Source of the DNA: Xanthobacteraceae bacterium
GTDB taxonomy: Bacteria > Pseudomonadota > Alphaproteobacteria > Rhizobiales > Xanthobacteraceae
NCBI GenBank assembly: GCA_030037185.1
Contig: JASHRR010001515.1
Coordinates: 1 to 15,563, forward strand
DNA: 15,563 bases
Reading direction: 5' to 3'
The notes beneath the pieces are model-generated. The model was given only the letters and a program-made list of their open reading frames with translations. It searched no databases and had not been told where the DNA came from. Made by a program: the position numbers and the translations under genes. Below are positions 1 through 7,002 of this stretch, one piece after another (position 1 is the stretch's first letter; each line of letters begins with the position of its first letter).

Positions 1-101
1 GCGGTTACAGGGGGCGACCCTCTTCCCCAAAAGAAATTGGTGGCGGTGTTAGACCGTTATGATGCGTGTAATGCGGATTTTGTTCTCGTTTGGCGTCTTT
101 G

Positions 102-257
102 TCATGCGGCTTTGAGGTCGACGGCGCGAACGAGGGTATCGAGATCATCGACAACGCGCTGATAGAGCCGGATATGCTGCTGCGGAGCCACAGAACGTGA
201 TTCTTTGTCGAATCTGTTGAGAAGCCGACTGACAGCCAGGGCTGCGAGCGGTGACAT
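102..257 (-). CDS. possible small protein, 51 residues
   Basis: A short reverse-strand frame runs from an ATG at 257-255 to a TGA at 104-102. The 51-residue product is rich in leucine, arginine and acidic residues. It ends in an amphipathic, helix-like stretch (LYQRVVDDLDTLVRAVDLKAA without its last residue is residues 31-50). The composition looks protein-like and the overlapping frames do not. Upstream in frame there is a TAG before any other good start, so the frame cannot be much longer. No strong ribosome-binding site precedes the ATG. I do not recognise the family. It lies about 90 bases from, and divergent to, the membrane-anchored gene at 345. It could be the real end of a small regulatory or partner protein, or chance. 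Confidence 0.33.
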   Translation of the reverse strand: MSPLAALAVSRLLNRFDKESRSVAPQQHIRLYQRVVDDLDTLVRAVDLKAA

Positions 258-330
258 TTCCGACGGAAGCCCCGATCCCGGCTGGGGGCATTGGAGATGG
301 AAAGGGTCGGGCCTGCGCTACCGAAAACAT

Positions 331-340
331 GAGGGGAGGA
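331..340 (+). promoter_or_regulatory. ribosome-binding site for the 345 gene
   Basis: The stretch GAGGGGAGGA ends four bases before the ATG at 345. It is a clear Shine-Dalgarno sequence. It fixes the start of the gene at 345 rather than one of the other overlapping frames that begin at 205 and 251. Confidence 0.6.
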
Positions 341-344
341 TCAA

Positions 345-929
345 ATGCGCGCCCTGCCGAGCCCCGCACAATCCGCGTTCTTCGAAAGCTCGCTGCCCGC
401 CAAAAGACGATTAGTCGAGATGCTTGCGATCGACCCGGCTCACCTGAAAAATGGTCGGTCGCAGAGAGAACGGCGGCGCGGCAAGCGGGTCGCCCTCGCA
501 TCCACCCGTCTCCTGATCACCTTTTGCACCGGTGCAGTCGCTGCCGTGGCTTGGCTGTCCCACAACGACACGACCAGGGAGGCGATCGCCAGCTCGTTCC
601 CGCGGCTTGGCTGGTTGGCATGGCGAGCCGCCGCGGTCGGGCAGGAAACACCCGACACGATCGTACCAGCCGCTTCCTCTCCCGATCACCAGCTGCTTGA
701 CGAAATGTCGCTCAACCTCGACGCAGTGTGGCAACGCGTCGACCAACTCAGCGCCGGTCAGAAGCAGATGGCGAACGACATTAATCAGCTCACCGCCCGC
801 CAGGAGCAGCTAACACTCGAGATCGCCAAACTGCACTTGATCGAACAGTACATCCTTTACAAGAACTCGGAGCCTCCGGTGCAACGGACGACCCCTGCCC
901 CTAAGCGCAGTACGCAGTTGGTGCGGTGA
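345..929 (+). CDS. membrane-anchored coiled-coil protein of unknown function
   Basis: This 194-residue protein is of unknown function. A basic stretch (residues 38-48, rich in Arg and Lys) is followed by one hydrophobic segment at about 50-71, which would place the long C-terminal part outside the cytoplasm. Residues about 115-170 have heptad-like spacing of Leu, Ile and Val among Gln, Asn and Glu, which suggests a coiled coil. The end (176-194) is Pro/Thr-rich and basic. The start is supported by a strong ribosome site. Similar small proteins, with one membrane span and a coiled coil, are common hypothetical proteins in Bradyrhizobium-like genomes. That comparison is from memory, and no enzymatic motif is visible. 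It appears to stand alone: no gene follows on the same strand for several kilobases. Confidence 0.72.
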   Translation: MRALPSPAQSAFFESSLPAKRRLVEMLAIDPAHLKNGRSQRERRRGKRVALASTRLLITFCTGAVAAVAWLSHNDTTREAIASSFPRLGWLAWRAAAVGQETPDTIVPAASSPDHQLLDEMSLNLDAVWQRVDQLSAGQKQMANDINQLTARQEQLTLEIAKLHLIEQYILYKNSEPPVQRTTPAPKRSTQLVR

Positions 930-1474
930 CAGACGGATCAGATCGAATCTCGTTGCCATGCGAGCCCGATGGAATGGCGCCTCTATGCAGAGCCCCGCAG
1001 ACGCTCGGGGCTGACCAATGCGTCCATGCAGGCATGCAATCGAGGCCCGCGCATCTTCACCGCAGGAATGTGATCGCTTCATACGGCCGTCCAAGCAGAG
1101 CTTGCCCTTTCACGACCAAGAGCAAATAAGTCCTCGGCGATCAAGGCGCTCGAGGATGGACGTTCGTGTTAATACGGCAGATGGACATATCAGCGACCTG
1201 ATATATTGGCCCGGCACGTATTTTCGCGAACAACGCTCGCTGCATGCTTCCGTCGGAGAAGATCACTGGCTTCACCCGACTCACTTGTTAGCCCGCGACG
1301 TCCGCAGGGCCATCCACCGAGATGCGGGAACCGCTTCGTCCTGTCAGCCTTGTTGAAATTGATTTGCGGCGGCTGGCGCCGATTGATGCTCGATGCGGCC
1401 CGAGACGGGGCGGAGCACCTCGACCGGCTTGCCCATCCGCCTGGCACAGCCTCGCGCCTCCCAATGTTGAAGCG
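930..1474. other. intergenic region without a convincing gene
   Basis: This is about 0.55 kb with several overlapping open frames but none with protein-like composition, a ribosome site or a recognisable domain. It holds one perfect inverted repeat, ATATCAG-cgac-CTGATAT (1187-1204), which has the shape of a small dimeric-regulator operator. The plus-strand frame at 1018-1356 contains the short string SDLIYWPG, reminiscent of the SDLIYYP motif of colicin-type DNase immunity proteins. The rest of that frame does not resemble that family. Confidence 0.5.
1187..1204. repeat. perfect inverted repeat, operator-like
   Basis: The two arms are ATATCAG and CTGATAT, 7 bases each, separated by cgac. The repeat sits in a gene-free stretch about 320 bases downstream (in minus-strand direction) of the aminopeptidase stop. 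It is AT-rich compared with its surroundings. It could be a regulator site or a chance palindrome, and no gene start is near enough to decide. Confidence 0.3.
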
Positions 1475-1495
1475 AAAACCCCCAATCGATCGGGG
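1475..1495 (-). terminator. intrinsic terminator of the prmA-aminopeptidase operon
   Basis: Read on the minus strand, CCCCGATCGATTGGGG folds into a six-pair stem: four C-G pairs, one G-U and one A-U, closing a four-base loop. One G and then TTTT follow. It lies 33 bases past the aminopeptidase stop codon, the expected place for the end of the two-gene transcript. Confidence 0.55.
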
Positions 1496-1534
1496 TCTAG
1501 CCCGGTCTAGCCCGGTCTAGCCCTGGTCTAGCCC
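1494..1534. repeat. four tandem copies of a 10-base repeat
   Basis: The unit GGTCTAGCCC occurs at 1494-1503, 1504-1513, 1514-1523 and, after one extra T, at 1525-1534. Each unit is a near-palindrome around CTAG, a tetranucleotide that is rare in most bacteria. The last copy supplies the TAG stop of the aminopeptidase on the minus strand. The array fills the gap between that stop and the terminator. Confidence 0.9.
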
Positions 1535-3381
1535 CGCCCAAATGGTGCCGCGGCGACGGCGAGCCAATCCCGGGTATCGGCAGCGACCAGCGGCATCAAC
1601 GTCTCGCGCACTTCGGCATGATAGGCGTCAAGCCAATCGATCTCGTCCGCCGCCATCAGTTGGCGGTCGATAAGGCGCAGATCGATCGGCGCGAGGGTCA
1701 GGGTTTCAAAGCGATTGAGCGGCTTCTCCCCGCCCGGCACCGCCGGCGCTTCGGCGACCAGAACAAGGTTTTCGATGCGGATGCCGTAGTGTCCGGCTTT
1801 GTAGTAGCCCGGCTCGTTGGAAAGGATCATTCCGCGCCGCAGGGCCTCGGTGCCGAGCTTCGCGATGCGGGCGGGACCCTCGTGCACCGACAGATAGCTG
1901 CCGACGCCATGGCCGGTGCCATGGTCGAAATCGAGCCCCGCTGCCCACAGATGCGCGCGCGCGAAGCTATCGAGCTGCGATCCGGAGATGCCGTCCGGGA
2001 AGACGGCACGAGCGATGGCGATATGGCCTTTGAGCACGCGGGTGAAGCGATCGCGCATCTCCGGGCTGGGATCGCCGACGATGACGGTGCGGGTGATGTC
2101 GGTGGTGCCGTCCTCGTACTGGGCGCCGGAATCGACCAGAAACAGCTCGCCGGGCACGATCTTGCGGTTGGTCTTGCGGGTGACGCGATAGTGAACGATG
2201 GCGCCGTTCGGACCGGCGCCAGAGATGGTCGGGAAAGACACATCGCGGAGGAACCCGGTGTCGCGGCGGAAGGTCTCGAGAGCCTCGACGGCTTCGATTT
2301 CCGTCAGGTCGCCCCCTCCCGCCGCGCGATCGAACCAGGCGAGGAAGTTCGTGACGGCGGCGCCGTCGCGGCGATGGGCAGCGCAGCTGCCGGCGATCTC
2401 GGCATCATTCTTCACCGCCTTCATGACGGCGATCGGATCGGGGCCGCGCAAAACCTTGCCGCCATTCGCCGTGATCGCCTGCGAAATAGCGTGGGCGGCG
2501 GTGGTCTGATCGATCCGGACCACCAGGTGCTCGGCGCCCAGCGCGGCCAAGTCTTGCGCAAATGTATCCTCCGACCGGACATCGGCGAGCCCCGCGAGCG
2601 CGTTGCGCGCCGCGTCGGTCAGCTTGCTCTGATCAACGTAAAGGCGCGCGTCGTCTGCCAGGATGATCGCGAAAGCGAGCGGCAGTGGGGTGTGGGAAAC
2701 GTCGGCGCCGCGGATATTGAATGTCCAGGCGACCGCATGCGCATCGGAGACCACGAGCGCGTCGGCGTGGAGCTTCGCGATCTCGGTGCGAATGCGTTTG
2801 AGCTTTTGCGGTGCGGCCTCGCCTGCGAATTTCAGGTCGTGCGGCACGATCGCGCCATGGGGCGGCGCCACCCGATTGCGGCAGGCCGCATCGATCGGGT
2901 TGGGCTCGGTGGCAACCAGGATCGCACCGACGCTGGTGCAGGCTTTGGCGAGCCGCTCGGCCCCTTCAGCGGTGTGCAGCCAGGGATCGAATCCGAGCTT
3001 CTGCCCGGTCTTGAGGTTGGATTCGATCCAGGCGCTCGGCGGCTTGTCCACGAGATGCTCGATTGCGAACAGCTTGGGGTCGACCTGGTCGCGTGCCTGC
3101 AGCGTATAGCGCCCGTCGACGAACAGCACCGCACGGTCAGCAAGGATGATGGCGGCGCCGGCTGATCCCGTAAAGCCGGTGATCCATAGGAGCCGCTGTT
3201 CGCTCGGCGGCAGATATTCGTTCTGATGGCGATCAGCATGGGGGATCACGAATCCGTCAAGGCCGCGGCGCGCCAGCTCCGCCCGCAGCGCGGCGAGTCG
3301 TGACGCCGCATCTGACGTGTCCGCGGAATCGTCGAAGGTCTGGAACTGAGCGTGGAAGTTTTTCAAGGTGTTTCCATTCAT
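1528..3381 (-). CDS. pepP: Xaa-Pro aminopeptidase (aminopeptidase P), M24B family, long form
   Basis: This 617-residue metallopeptidase removes the N-terminal residue from peptides whose second residue is proline, in the cytoplasm. It is the long three-domain form, as in the human cytosolic enzyme, rather than the roughly 440-residue E. coli PepP. Two creatinase-like N-terminal domains span about 25-160 and 175-325. The pita-bread catalytic domain runs from about 330 to 545, with a short C-terminal domain to the end. All five metal ligands are visible: Asp417 and Asp428 (LVDSGAQYEDGTTDITRT), His491 (GTGHGVG), Glu523 (SNEPG) and Glu537 (RIEN). The first dozen residues look like an extension, because homologues as I remember them start near FQTFD. 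The ribosome site before the ATG is weak. The start lies 9 bases after the prmA stop, so translational coupling is likely. Confidence 0.95.
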   Translation of the reverse strand: MNGNTLKNFHAQFQTFDDSADTSDAASRLAALRAELARRGLDGFVIPHADRHQNEYLPPSEQRLLWITGFTGSAGAAIILADRAVLFVDGRYTLQARDQVDPKLFAIEHLVDKPPSAWIESNLKTGQKLGFDPWLHTAEGAERLAKACTSVGAILVATEPNPIDAACRNRVAPPHGAIVPHDLKFAGEAAPQKLKRIRTEIAKLHADALVVSDAHAVAWTFNIRGADVSHTPLPLAFAIILADDARLYVDQSKLTDAARNALAGLADVRSEDTFAQDLAALGAEHLVVRIDQTTAAHAISQAITANGGKVLRGPDPIAVMKAVKNDAEIAGSCAAHRRDGAAVTNFLAWFDRAAGGGDLTEIEAVEALETFRRDTGFLRDVSFPTISGAGPNGAIVHYRVTRKTNRKIVPGELFLVDSGAQYEDGTTDITRTVIVGDPSPEMRDRFTRVLKGHIAIARAVFPDGISGSQLDSFARAHLWAAGLDFDHGTGHGVGSYLSVHEGPARIAKLGTEALRRGMILSNEPGYYKAGHYGIRIENLVLVAEAPAVPGGEKPLNRFETLTLAPIDLRLIDRQLMAADEIDWLDAYHAEVRETLMPLVAADTRDWLAVAAAPFGRG

Positions 3382-3390
3382 GATCGCATC

Positions 3391-4419
3391 TTAGAGTCGG
3401 TTGCTGAAGGCCTCACGTGTTTGCCGTCGTCGGGTCGGCAAAGCCTTCCCGTCCCTACCTCGCCCGCTTGCCGGGAGGTCGGGAGGGAGCCCCTTTGCTT
3501 TGCCCACCCTACGGGCACCCGCATTTCGTGTCGCGGGGCGCGTGAGGACCAATGTCATCCATCCGTCGCGGAGGATGCGTCGTTCGAGCACGAGACCGCG
3601 GGCTCGATAGGCCGCGAGCGCCGCCTTGGCCTGGCCGGCCAGCAACCCTGATATCACGACGCGACCGCCAGCGGCTACGACCCGGCGCAGCGGACCGGCC
3701 AGCTGCTTGAGCGGGCCCAGCAGAATATTGGCCAACACGAGATCGAATGGCGCGCCCGCCCGCGTGCGGCGATCCGAGAGGCCGTTCGCCTGAATGACCT
3801 TGACGAGGGTGTCAACGCGGTTGAGACGCGCATTATCGCGCGCGACCCGAACGCTGACCGGATCAATGTCGCCGGCTACGACCGGCCGCCGCGTCGCCCG
3901 CGCTGCCGCGATGGCAAGCACGCCGGTCCCGCAGCCGACATCGAGAATACGGCGCGGGCGCTTTCGGTCGAGAATGCGATCGAGCGCGACCAGACAGCCC
4001 TGGGTCGTGCCGTGGTGCCCGGTGCCGAAAGCGAGCGCGGCCTCGATCTCGACGCCGATCCGGTTCGGCGGAATGCGGTGGCGGTCGTGCGCGCCGTGGA
4101 TCACAAACCGCCGCATTGCAACCGGCGCCAGCCCTGCAAGGCTCTGGGTTATCCAATCGCCCGCCGCGACAGCGGTGAACGTCAAGCCTTTGCTCGCCGC
4201 ATCGCCCGCGAGATCGCCGACGAGGGCTCGCACCGCTTCCTGGTCCGGCGGGCCCTCGAAGTAAACTTCAACCGTCCAGGCGCCCGCCTCCTCGAAGGTC
4301 GCAACCGCGGCCTCGCCCGGCGCGAAGGCGTCGCCGAAACCCTCAAGGAGTCGGCGCGCCGTGCCGGCGTCAGTGCAAAGCCGGGCGAGCACCGAGGCCT
4401 GAGTGGACGGAATGCTCAT
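3391..4419 (-). CDS. prmA: ribosomal protein L11 methyltransferase PrmA
   Basis: PrmA transfers methyl groups from S-adenosylmethionine to ribosomal protein L11. The N-terminal part (about 1-100) is the substrate-binding region. The class I methyltransferase domain begins near residue 105. The AdoMet-binding motif I reads ILDVGCGTGVLAIAAA (158-173), preceded by FGTGHHGTT (131-139), which is characteristic of PrmA. The acidic GDID (183-186) and the NILLGPL motif (231-237) follow. The core ends near TLVLTRP (289-295). Residues 296-342 are an extra basic, proline- and glycine-rich tail not usual in PrmA. The tail is encoded by repeat-like palindromic DNA (3432-3509). The start ATG has a GAGGA ribosome site just upstream. 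The gene is the first of a pair with the aminopeptidase. Confidence 0.95.
   Translation of the reverse strand: MSIPSTQASVLARLCTDAGTARRLLEGFGDAFAPGEAAVATFEEAGAWTVEVYFEGPPDQEAVRALVGDLAGDAASKGLTFTAVAAGDWITQSLAGLAPVAMRRFVIHGAHDRHRIPPNRIGVEIEAALAFGTGHHGTTQGCLVALDRILDRKRPRRILDVGCGTGVLAIAAARATRRPVVAGDIDPVSVRVARDNARLNRVDTLVKVIQANGLSDRRTRAGAPFDLVLANILLGPLKQLAGPLRRVVAAGGRVVISGLLAGQAKAALAAYRARGLVLERRILRDGWMTLVLTRPATRNAGARRVGKAKGLPPDLPASGRGRDGKALPTRRRQTREAFSNRL
3432..3509. repeat. REP-like imperfect palindromic element inside prmA
   Basis: The ends are a near-perfect inverted repeat: GGGTCGGCAAAGC at the left, and the complement of GGGTGGGCAAAGC at the right (12 of 13 match). The interior is also partly self-complementary: a CCCTACCTC-like string in the left arm matches CCCGACCTC read from the right arm. 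The whole could fold into a long hairpin of about 78 bases. I associate GGCAAAGC / CTTTGCCCACCC motifs with dispersed repeats of Bradyrhizobium-type genomes, a statement from memory. It is read through in frame as the C-terminal tail of PrmA (about residues 304-330). Confidence 0.6.
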
Positions 4420-4551
4420 GCGTCCTCATCCGTGCCGTGGGGCGAGCCTTCCACGCGCTGCCGGCCGGTTCGCCGCTGTGCTATGCAGGCGACCGCTCTT
4501 TGAGTTCCGAGTCCGGCCGGTTCGAGCCGGCAACCTTCGTCGCGAGGCAAT

Positions 4552-5433
4552 GTGAGCGCTCAGCCGCCGGCCGGCATCCGCGAAGTATTCCGCCAACTCG
4601 CCCCGGTGCTCACGGCCGCCGCGATGTTCACGGTCTCGGACGTGTTCGGCAAGCTCGCGCTCGAAGGCGGGGCGGACGTGCTCAGCCTGCTGACGTTTCG
4701 CAGCGTTCTCGGCATCGGCTTCGTTTTCGTATGGCTGCGGCTCGGCAAGCCCGCGGTCGCGCTGTCGCGAAACGCGACATGGATTTCGCTGGCGCTCGGC
4801 GTGCTGCTCACCGCCAATCTGTTCAGCCTTTTTAAGGCAATCGAGCTCGTTGCGGTGTCAATCGCAATCCTCACCTATTTCATCTATCCGCTGCTGACGG
4901 GCATTCTCGGCGCCATGACGGGCGCCGACCGCCTGACAGTGACGGGCGCCGCAATTGCCCTTGTCGCGTTCTTCGGCCTCGCCCTGATCATCGGGGCGAA
5001 CCCGTCGGGCCTCGCAGTGCCGGGCCTTCTCGCCGCGGTCGGCGGTGCGCTTTGCCGCACCGGGATGCTGCTCGTTACGCGCGCGACTCTCAAAGGAACC
5101 GATGCGCGGCTGGTCACCTGGTACACATTGTGGTCTTCGACGCTCGTGTTCGCCGCCCTGTCGATGCTGACACGGAGCTGGCATTGGCCGCACGCCGCGT
5201 CCGGCTGGGTGGCGTTCGTCGGCATCGGCTTTACCACGACCGCCGCCATCGCCGCCCTCTACGTCTCGACACAGCGCATCGGGCCGTTCCGCACGGCGCT
5301 ATTCATGAATTTAGAGCCGCTGCTGACAGCGGCGCTCAGCGCCGTCGTGCTCGGCGACCGCTTGACGCTGCTGCAGGTGTTGGGCGGCGCGATAATGATC
5401 GCGGCGCTGTGCTTCTTTCAGGTGCGGCGCTAA
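4552..5433 (+). CDS. EamA-family (DMT superfamily) membrane transporter
   Basis: This 293-residue inner-membrane protein has about ten hydrophobic segments arranged as two EamA repeats (about 15-145 and 155-290). The second ends with the EPLLTAALSAVVLGDRLT signature (about 259-276), typical of drug/metabolite exporters related to RhaT and EamA. The substrate cannot be read from the sequence; family members move amino acids, metabolites or drugs. The start is a GTG at 4552 behind a weak GAGG-like site. The ATG two bases earlier runs straight into TGA and is not usable. The gene is divergent from prmA with 132 bases between them and appears to be transcribed alone. A perfect stem-loop follows its stop. 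Confidence 0.88.
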   Translation: MSAQPPAGIREVFRQLAPVLTAAAMFTVSDVFGKLALEGGADVLSLLTFRSVLGIGFVFVWLRLGKPAVALSRNATWISLALGVLLTANLFSLFKAIELVAVSIAILTYFIYPLLTGILGAMTGADRLTVTGAAIALVAFFGLALIIGANPSGLAVPGLLAAVGGALCRTGMLLVTRATLKGTDARLVTWYTLWSSTLVFAALSMLTRSWHWPHAASGWVAFVGIGFTTTAAIAALYVSTQRIGPFRTALFMNLEPLLTAALSAVVLGDRLTLLQVLGGAIMIAALCFFQVRR

Positions 5434-5438
5434 CGAAA

Positions 5439-5470
5439 GCTGGCGCGGCAGAGGTAGGTTGAGCGCCAGC
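5439..5470. terminator. stem-loop after the transporter gene
   Basis: GCTGGCGC at 5439-5446 pairs perfectly with GCGCCAGC at 5463-5470 around a 16-base loop. It begins six bases after the transporter stop. No T run follows, so it may stabilise the mRNA end or assist Rho rather than act as an intrinsic terminator. Confidence 0.4.
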
Positions 5471-5515
5471 GAACCCGCGGGTCCTGCAGTGCCAAGGTCA
5501 CCGGGCGATCCGGAT

Positions 5516-5547
5516 TGGCGTGCGCTCGATCCGGCCCCGGCACGCCA
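5516..5547. repeat. second stem-loop in the convergent gap
   Basis: TGGCGTGC at 5516-5523 pairs perfectly with GCACGCCA at 5540-5547 around a 16-base GC-rich loop. It lies between the hairpins that follow the transporter and the GlcG-like gene. There is no T run on either side. Its role is unknown. Confidence 0.4.
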
Positions 5548-5554
5548 GACGCTA

Positions 5555-5587
5555 ATGGCGGCGCAACGCGCGATGCCGCGCCGCCAT
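5555..5587 (-). terminator. stem-loop after the GlcG-like gene pair
   Basis: ATGGCGGCGC at 5555-5564 pairs perfectly with GCGCCGCCAT at 5578-5587 around a 13-base loop. It starts seven bases past the stop of the GlcG-like gene on the minus strand, the right place for an operon end. A clear T run is missing, so intrinsic termination is not certain. Confidence 0.5.
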
Positions 5588-5593
5588 CAGGGC

Positions 5594-6097
5594 TTATTTC
5601 AGCTCGTTCGCGACCTTCTCGATTCCGGCTTTCGCGCAGGCTTCGTCCTTGTCGCCGCCGGGCGCGCCGGAAACACCGATTGCGCCGACAGTGTCCTCGC
5701 CGACCTTGATCGGCAATGCACCGCGCGCCGTCACGATGTTGGTGAGGTGCAGGGCGCCGGCCGTGAAGTTGTCCTTGATGGCGTCGCCGAAATCGCCCGA
5801 CGGCCGACGTTGCGCCCGCGCCGTGTAGGCCTTCTTCATCGAGTTTTCGAGCGTATGCGGGCCGGTGCCGTCGCCGCGCATGGCAACGATGACCTCGCCG
5901 TTGCGCCCGAGCACGTGGGCTGACACGTTGTAGCCGTTGGCCTTGCAGGTCGCGATCGCGGTCTCGGCCATCGTCAGGGCCATGGCGCTCGAAATCTCCT
6001 TGCGGGCGACCAGCTGAGCATTCGCCGTGCCGGCGAGGCCGCAGGCGAAGGCCGCGGCGAGCGCCGCTCCGACCAAAGGTAACGTAGACTTGAACAT
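5594..6097 (-). CDS. exported GlcG/HbpS-family protein (first copy by coordinate)
   Basis: This 167-residue protein of the GlcG/HbpS (DUF336) family is named after a gene of the glycolate locus and a Streptomyces haem-binding sensor partner. Its reaction, if any, is not established. A signal peptide occupies residues 1-27, with cleavage expected after TANA (24-27), so it acts in the periplasm. The core carries the family strings ENSMKKAYTA (84-93) and GAIGVSGAPGGDKDEACAKAGI (first half 138-147). Two cysteines remain after cleavage, Cys51 and Cys154. Both are kept in the paralogue next door and could form a disulfide. A GAGGAG ribosome site precedes the ATG. It lies 100 bases downstream of the paralogue on the same strand and is likely co-transcribed. 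Haem or another small ligand is a family-based guess. Confidence 0.9.
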   Translation of the reverse strand: MFKSTLPLVGAALAAAFACGLAGTANAQLVARKEISSAMALTMAETAIATCKANGYNVSAHVLGRNGEVIVAMRGDGTGPHTLENSMKKAYTARAQRRPSGDFGDAIKDNFTAGALHLTNIVTARGALPIKVGEDTVGAIGVSGAPGGDKDEACAKAGIEKVANELK

Positions 6098-6197
6098 AGG
6101 TTAGTTCTCCTCAGATGACGACCGCGCCCGGTGGCGGGCAGTCGAGAGACCGTTTCGGTTGTGCTTTATTGGCTGTGGATTGGTTGTGCTGGGCCGA

Positions 6198-6701
6198 TCA
6201 CTTCAGATCGGCGGCCACTTTGTCGATGCCGGCCTTGGCGCAAGCTTCGTCCTTTTCGCCGCCGGGAGCGCCCGACACTCCGACCGCGCCGATCGTCTCG
6301 TTGCCGATCTTGATCGGCAGCGCGCCTCGCGCCGGCGTGATGTTCGTCAGGAAAAGCGCGCCAGCGTTCGGATTGCCCTTGACGCTGTCGGCAAAATCGC
6401 CGGACGACCGCGCGAAGGTGCGCGCCGTGTAGGCCTTCTTCATCGAATTCTCGAACGTGGCAAGGCCGGCGTTCTCGTTACGCACGGCGAGCACCACCTG
6501 ACCTTCGCGGCCCAGCACGTGCACCGATACGTTATACCCCTGCGCCTTGCAGGTATCGATCGTGGTCCGCGCGATCGTGGTCGCCATGGCGAGCGATATA
6601 TCCTTGTGGGTGAGAAGCTGAGCGTTCGCCGAGCCGACAAGGCCGCAGGCGAGTGCCGAGGCAACCGAGACACCGGCAATACGTAACGCACTCTTGGACA
6701 T
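6198..6701 (-). CDS. exported GlcG/HbpS-family protein (tandem paralogue)
   Basis: This second GlcG/HbpS-family protein has the same length (167 residues) as the one downstream. By hand, about 109 of 167 residues are identical without a gap. The signal peptide ends at SANA (24-27). The mature part keeps ENSMKKAYTAR (84-94), ARGALPI (124-130), GVSGAPGG (141-148), Cys51 and Cys154. The pair therefore arose by tandem duplication and has diverged mainly around residues 68-82 and 95-98. The ATG has a GGGAGGT ribosome site eight bases upstream. It is the first gene of the likely two-gene unit. A TATTAT box about 50 bases upstream may be its promoter. Confidence 0.9.
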   Translation of the reverse strand: MSKSALRIAGVSVASALACGLVGSANAQLLTHKDISLAMATTIARTTIDTCKAQGYNVSVHVLGREGQVVLAVRNENAGLATFENSMKKAYTARTFARSSGDFADSVKGNPNAGALFLTNITPARGALPIKIGNETIGAVGVSGAPGGEKDEACAKAGIDKVAADLK

Positions 6702-7002
6702 GGGTATGCACCTCCCTGGTGAGAGCCGCTGCAGCTGCGGCGTGGTCGCTATAATAGGTTATTGCGTAGGATTTGCATTAGCTTTCGCCCCGCAAAACCA
6801 CGATCCTCGCTGCGCTCAACGCCCCTGCGCGTCACGGGCGAGCCCAATTTGGCGGAGCCGCCCGTGCATGCTGCGATAAATCACCGCCCTTCATGCGTCA
6901 CATAGCCGTAGCCGTAAGGCGCCTGGGCCTGCACATGGCGAGATAGCTGCCAATCACAGGTTATCGCGGCGTTAGCGCCGGTTTGGCAATCCTGAGCTGT
7001 GG
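6702..7002. other. intergenic region with two stem-loops
   Basis: No gene is supported in these 301 bases. CACGGGCG (6833-6840) pairs perfectly with CGCCCGTG (6859-6866). CGGCG (6967-6971) pairs with CGCCG (6976-6980) around a TTAG loop. The second lies just past the L,D-transpeptidase stop on the minus strand and may help end that transcript, but no T run follows either. The GlcG-like promoter region lies at the left end. Confidence 0.45.
6749..6756 (-). promoter_or_regulatory. possible -10 box for the GlcG-like gene pair
   Basis: On the minus strand this reads TATTATAG, close to the sigma-70 -10 consensus, in an AT-rich island about 48 bases upstream of the first GlcG-like ATG. No good -35 hexamer is seen at 16-18 bases. 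The call rests on the -10 box and position alone. Confidence 0.3.

Noticed and set aside
1..165. Open plus-strand frame from the window edge to TGA at 163-165
   Set aside because: The composition changes from mixed to Arg/Ser/Thr repeats opposite the better reverse-strand frame. Without the upstream sequence it cannot be supported.
1018..1356. Plus-strand frame containing SDLIYWPG, like the SDLIYYP motif of colicin DNase immunity proteins
   Set aside because: Only about eight residues match. The rest of the frame lacks the helical pattern of that family and there is no ribosome site or toxin gene nearby. It is most likely chance, at best a decayed remnant.
1618..3165. Long plus-strand frame of 515 codons opposite the aminopeptidase gene
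   Set aside because: It is the antisense of a gene with intact catalytic residues. Its product is repetitive in Arg, Gly and Asp with no domain, the usual GC-bias shadow.
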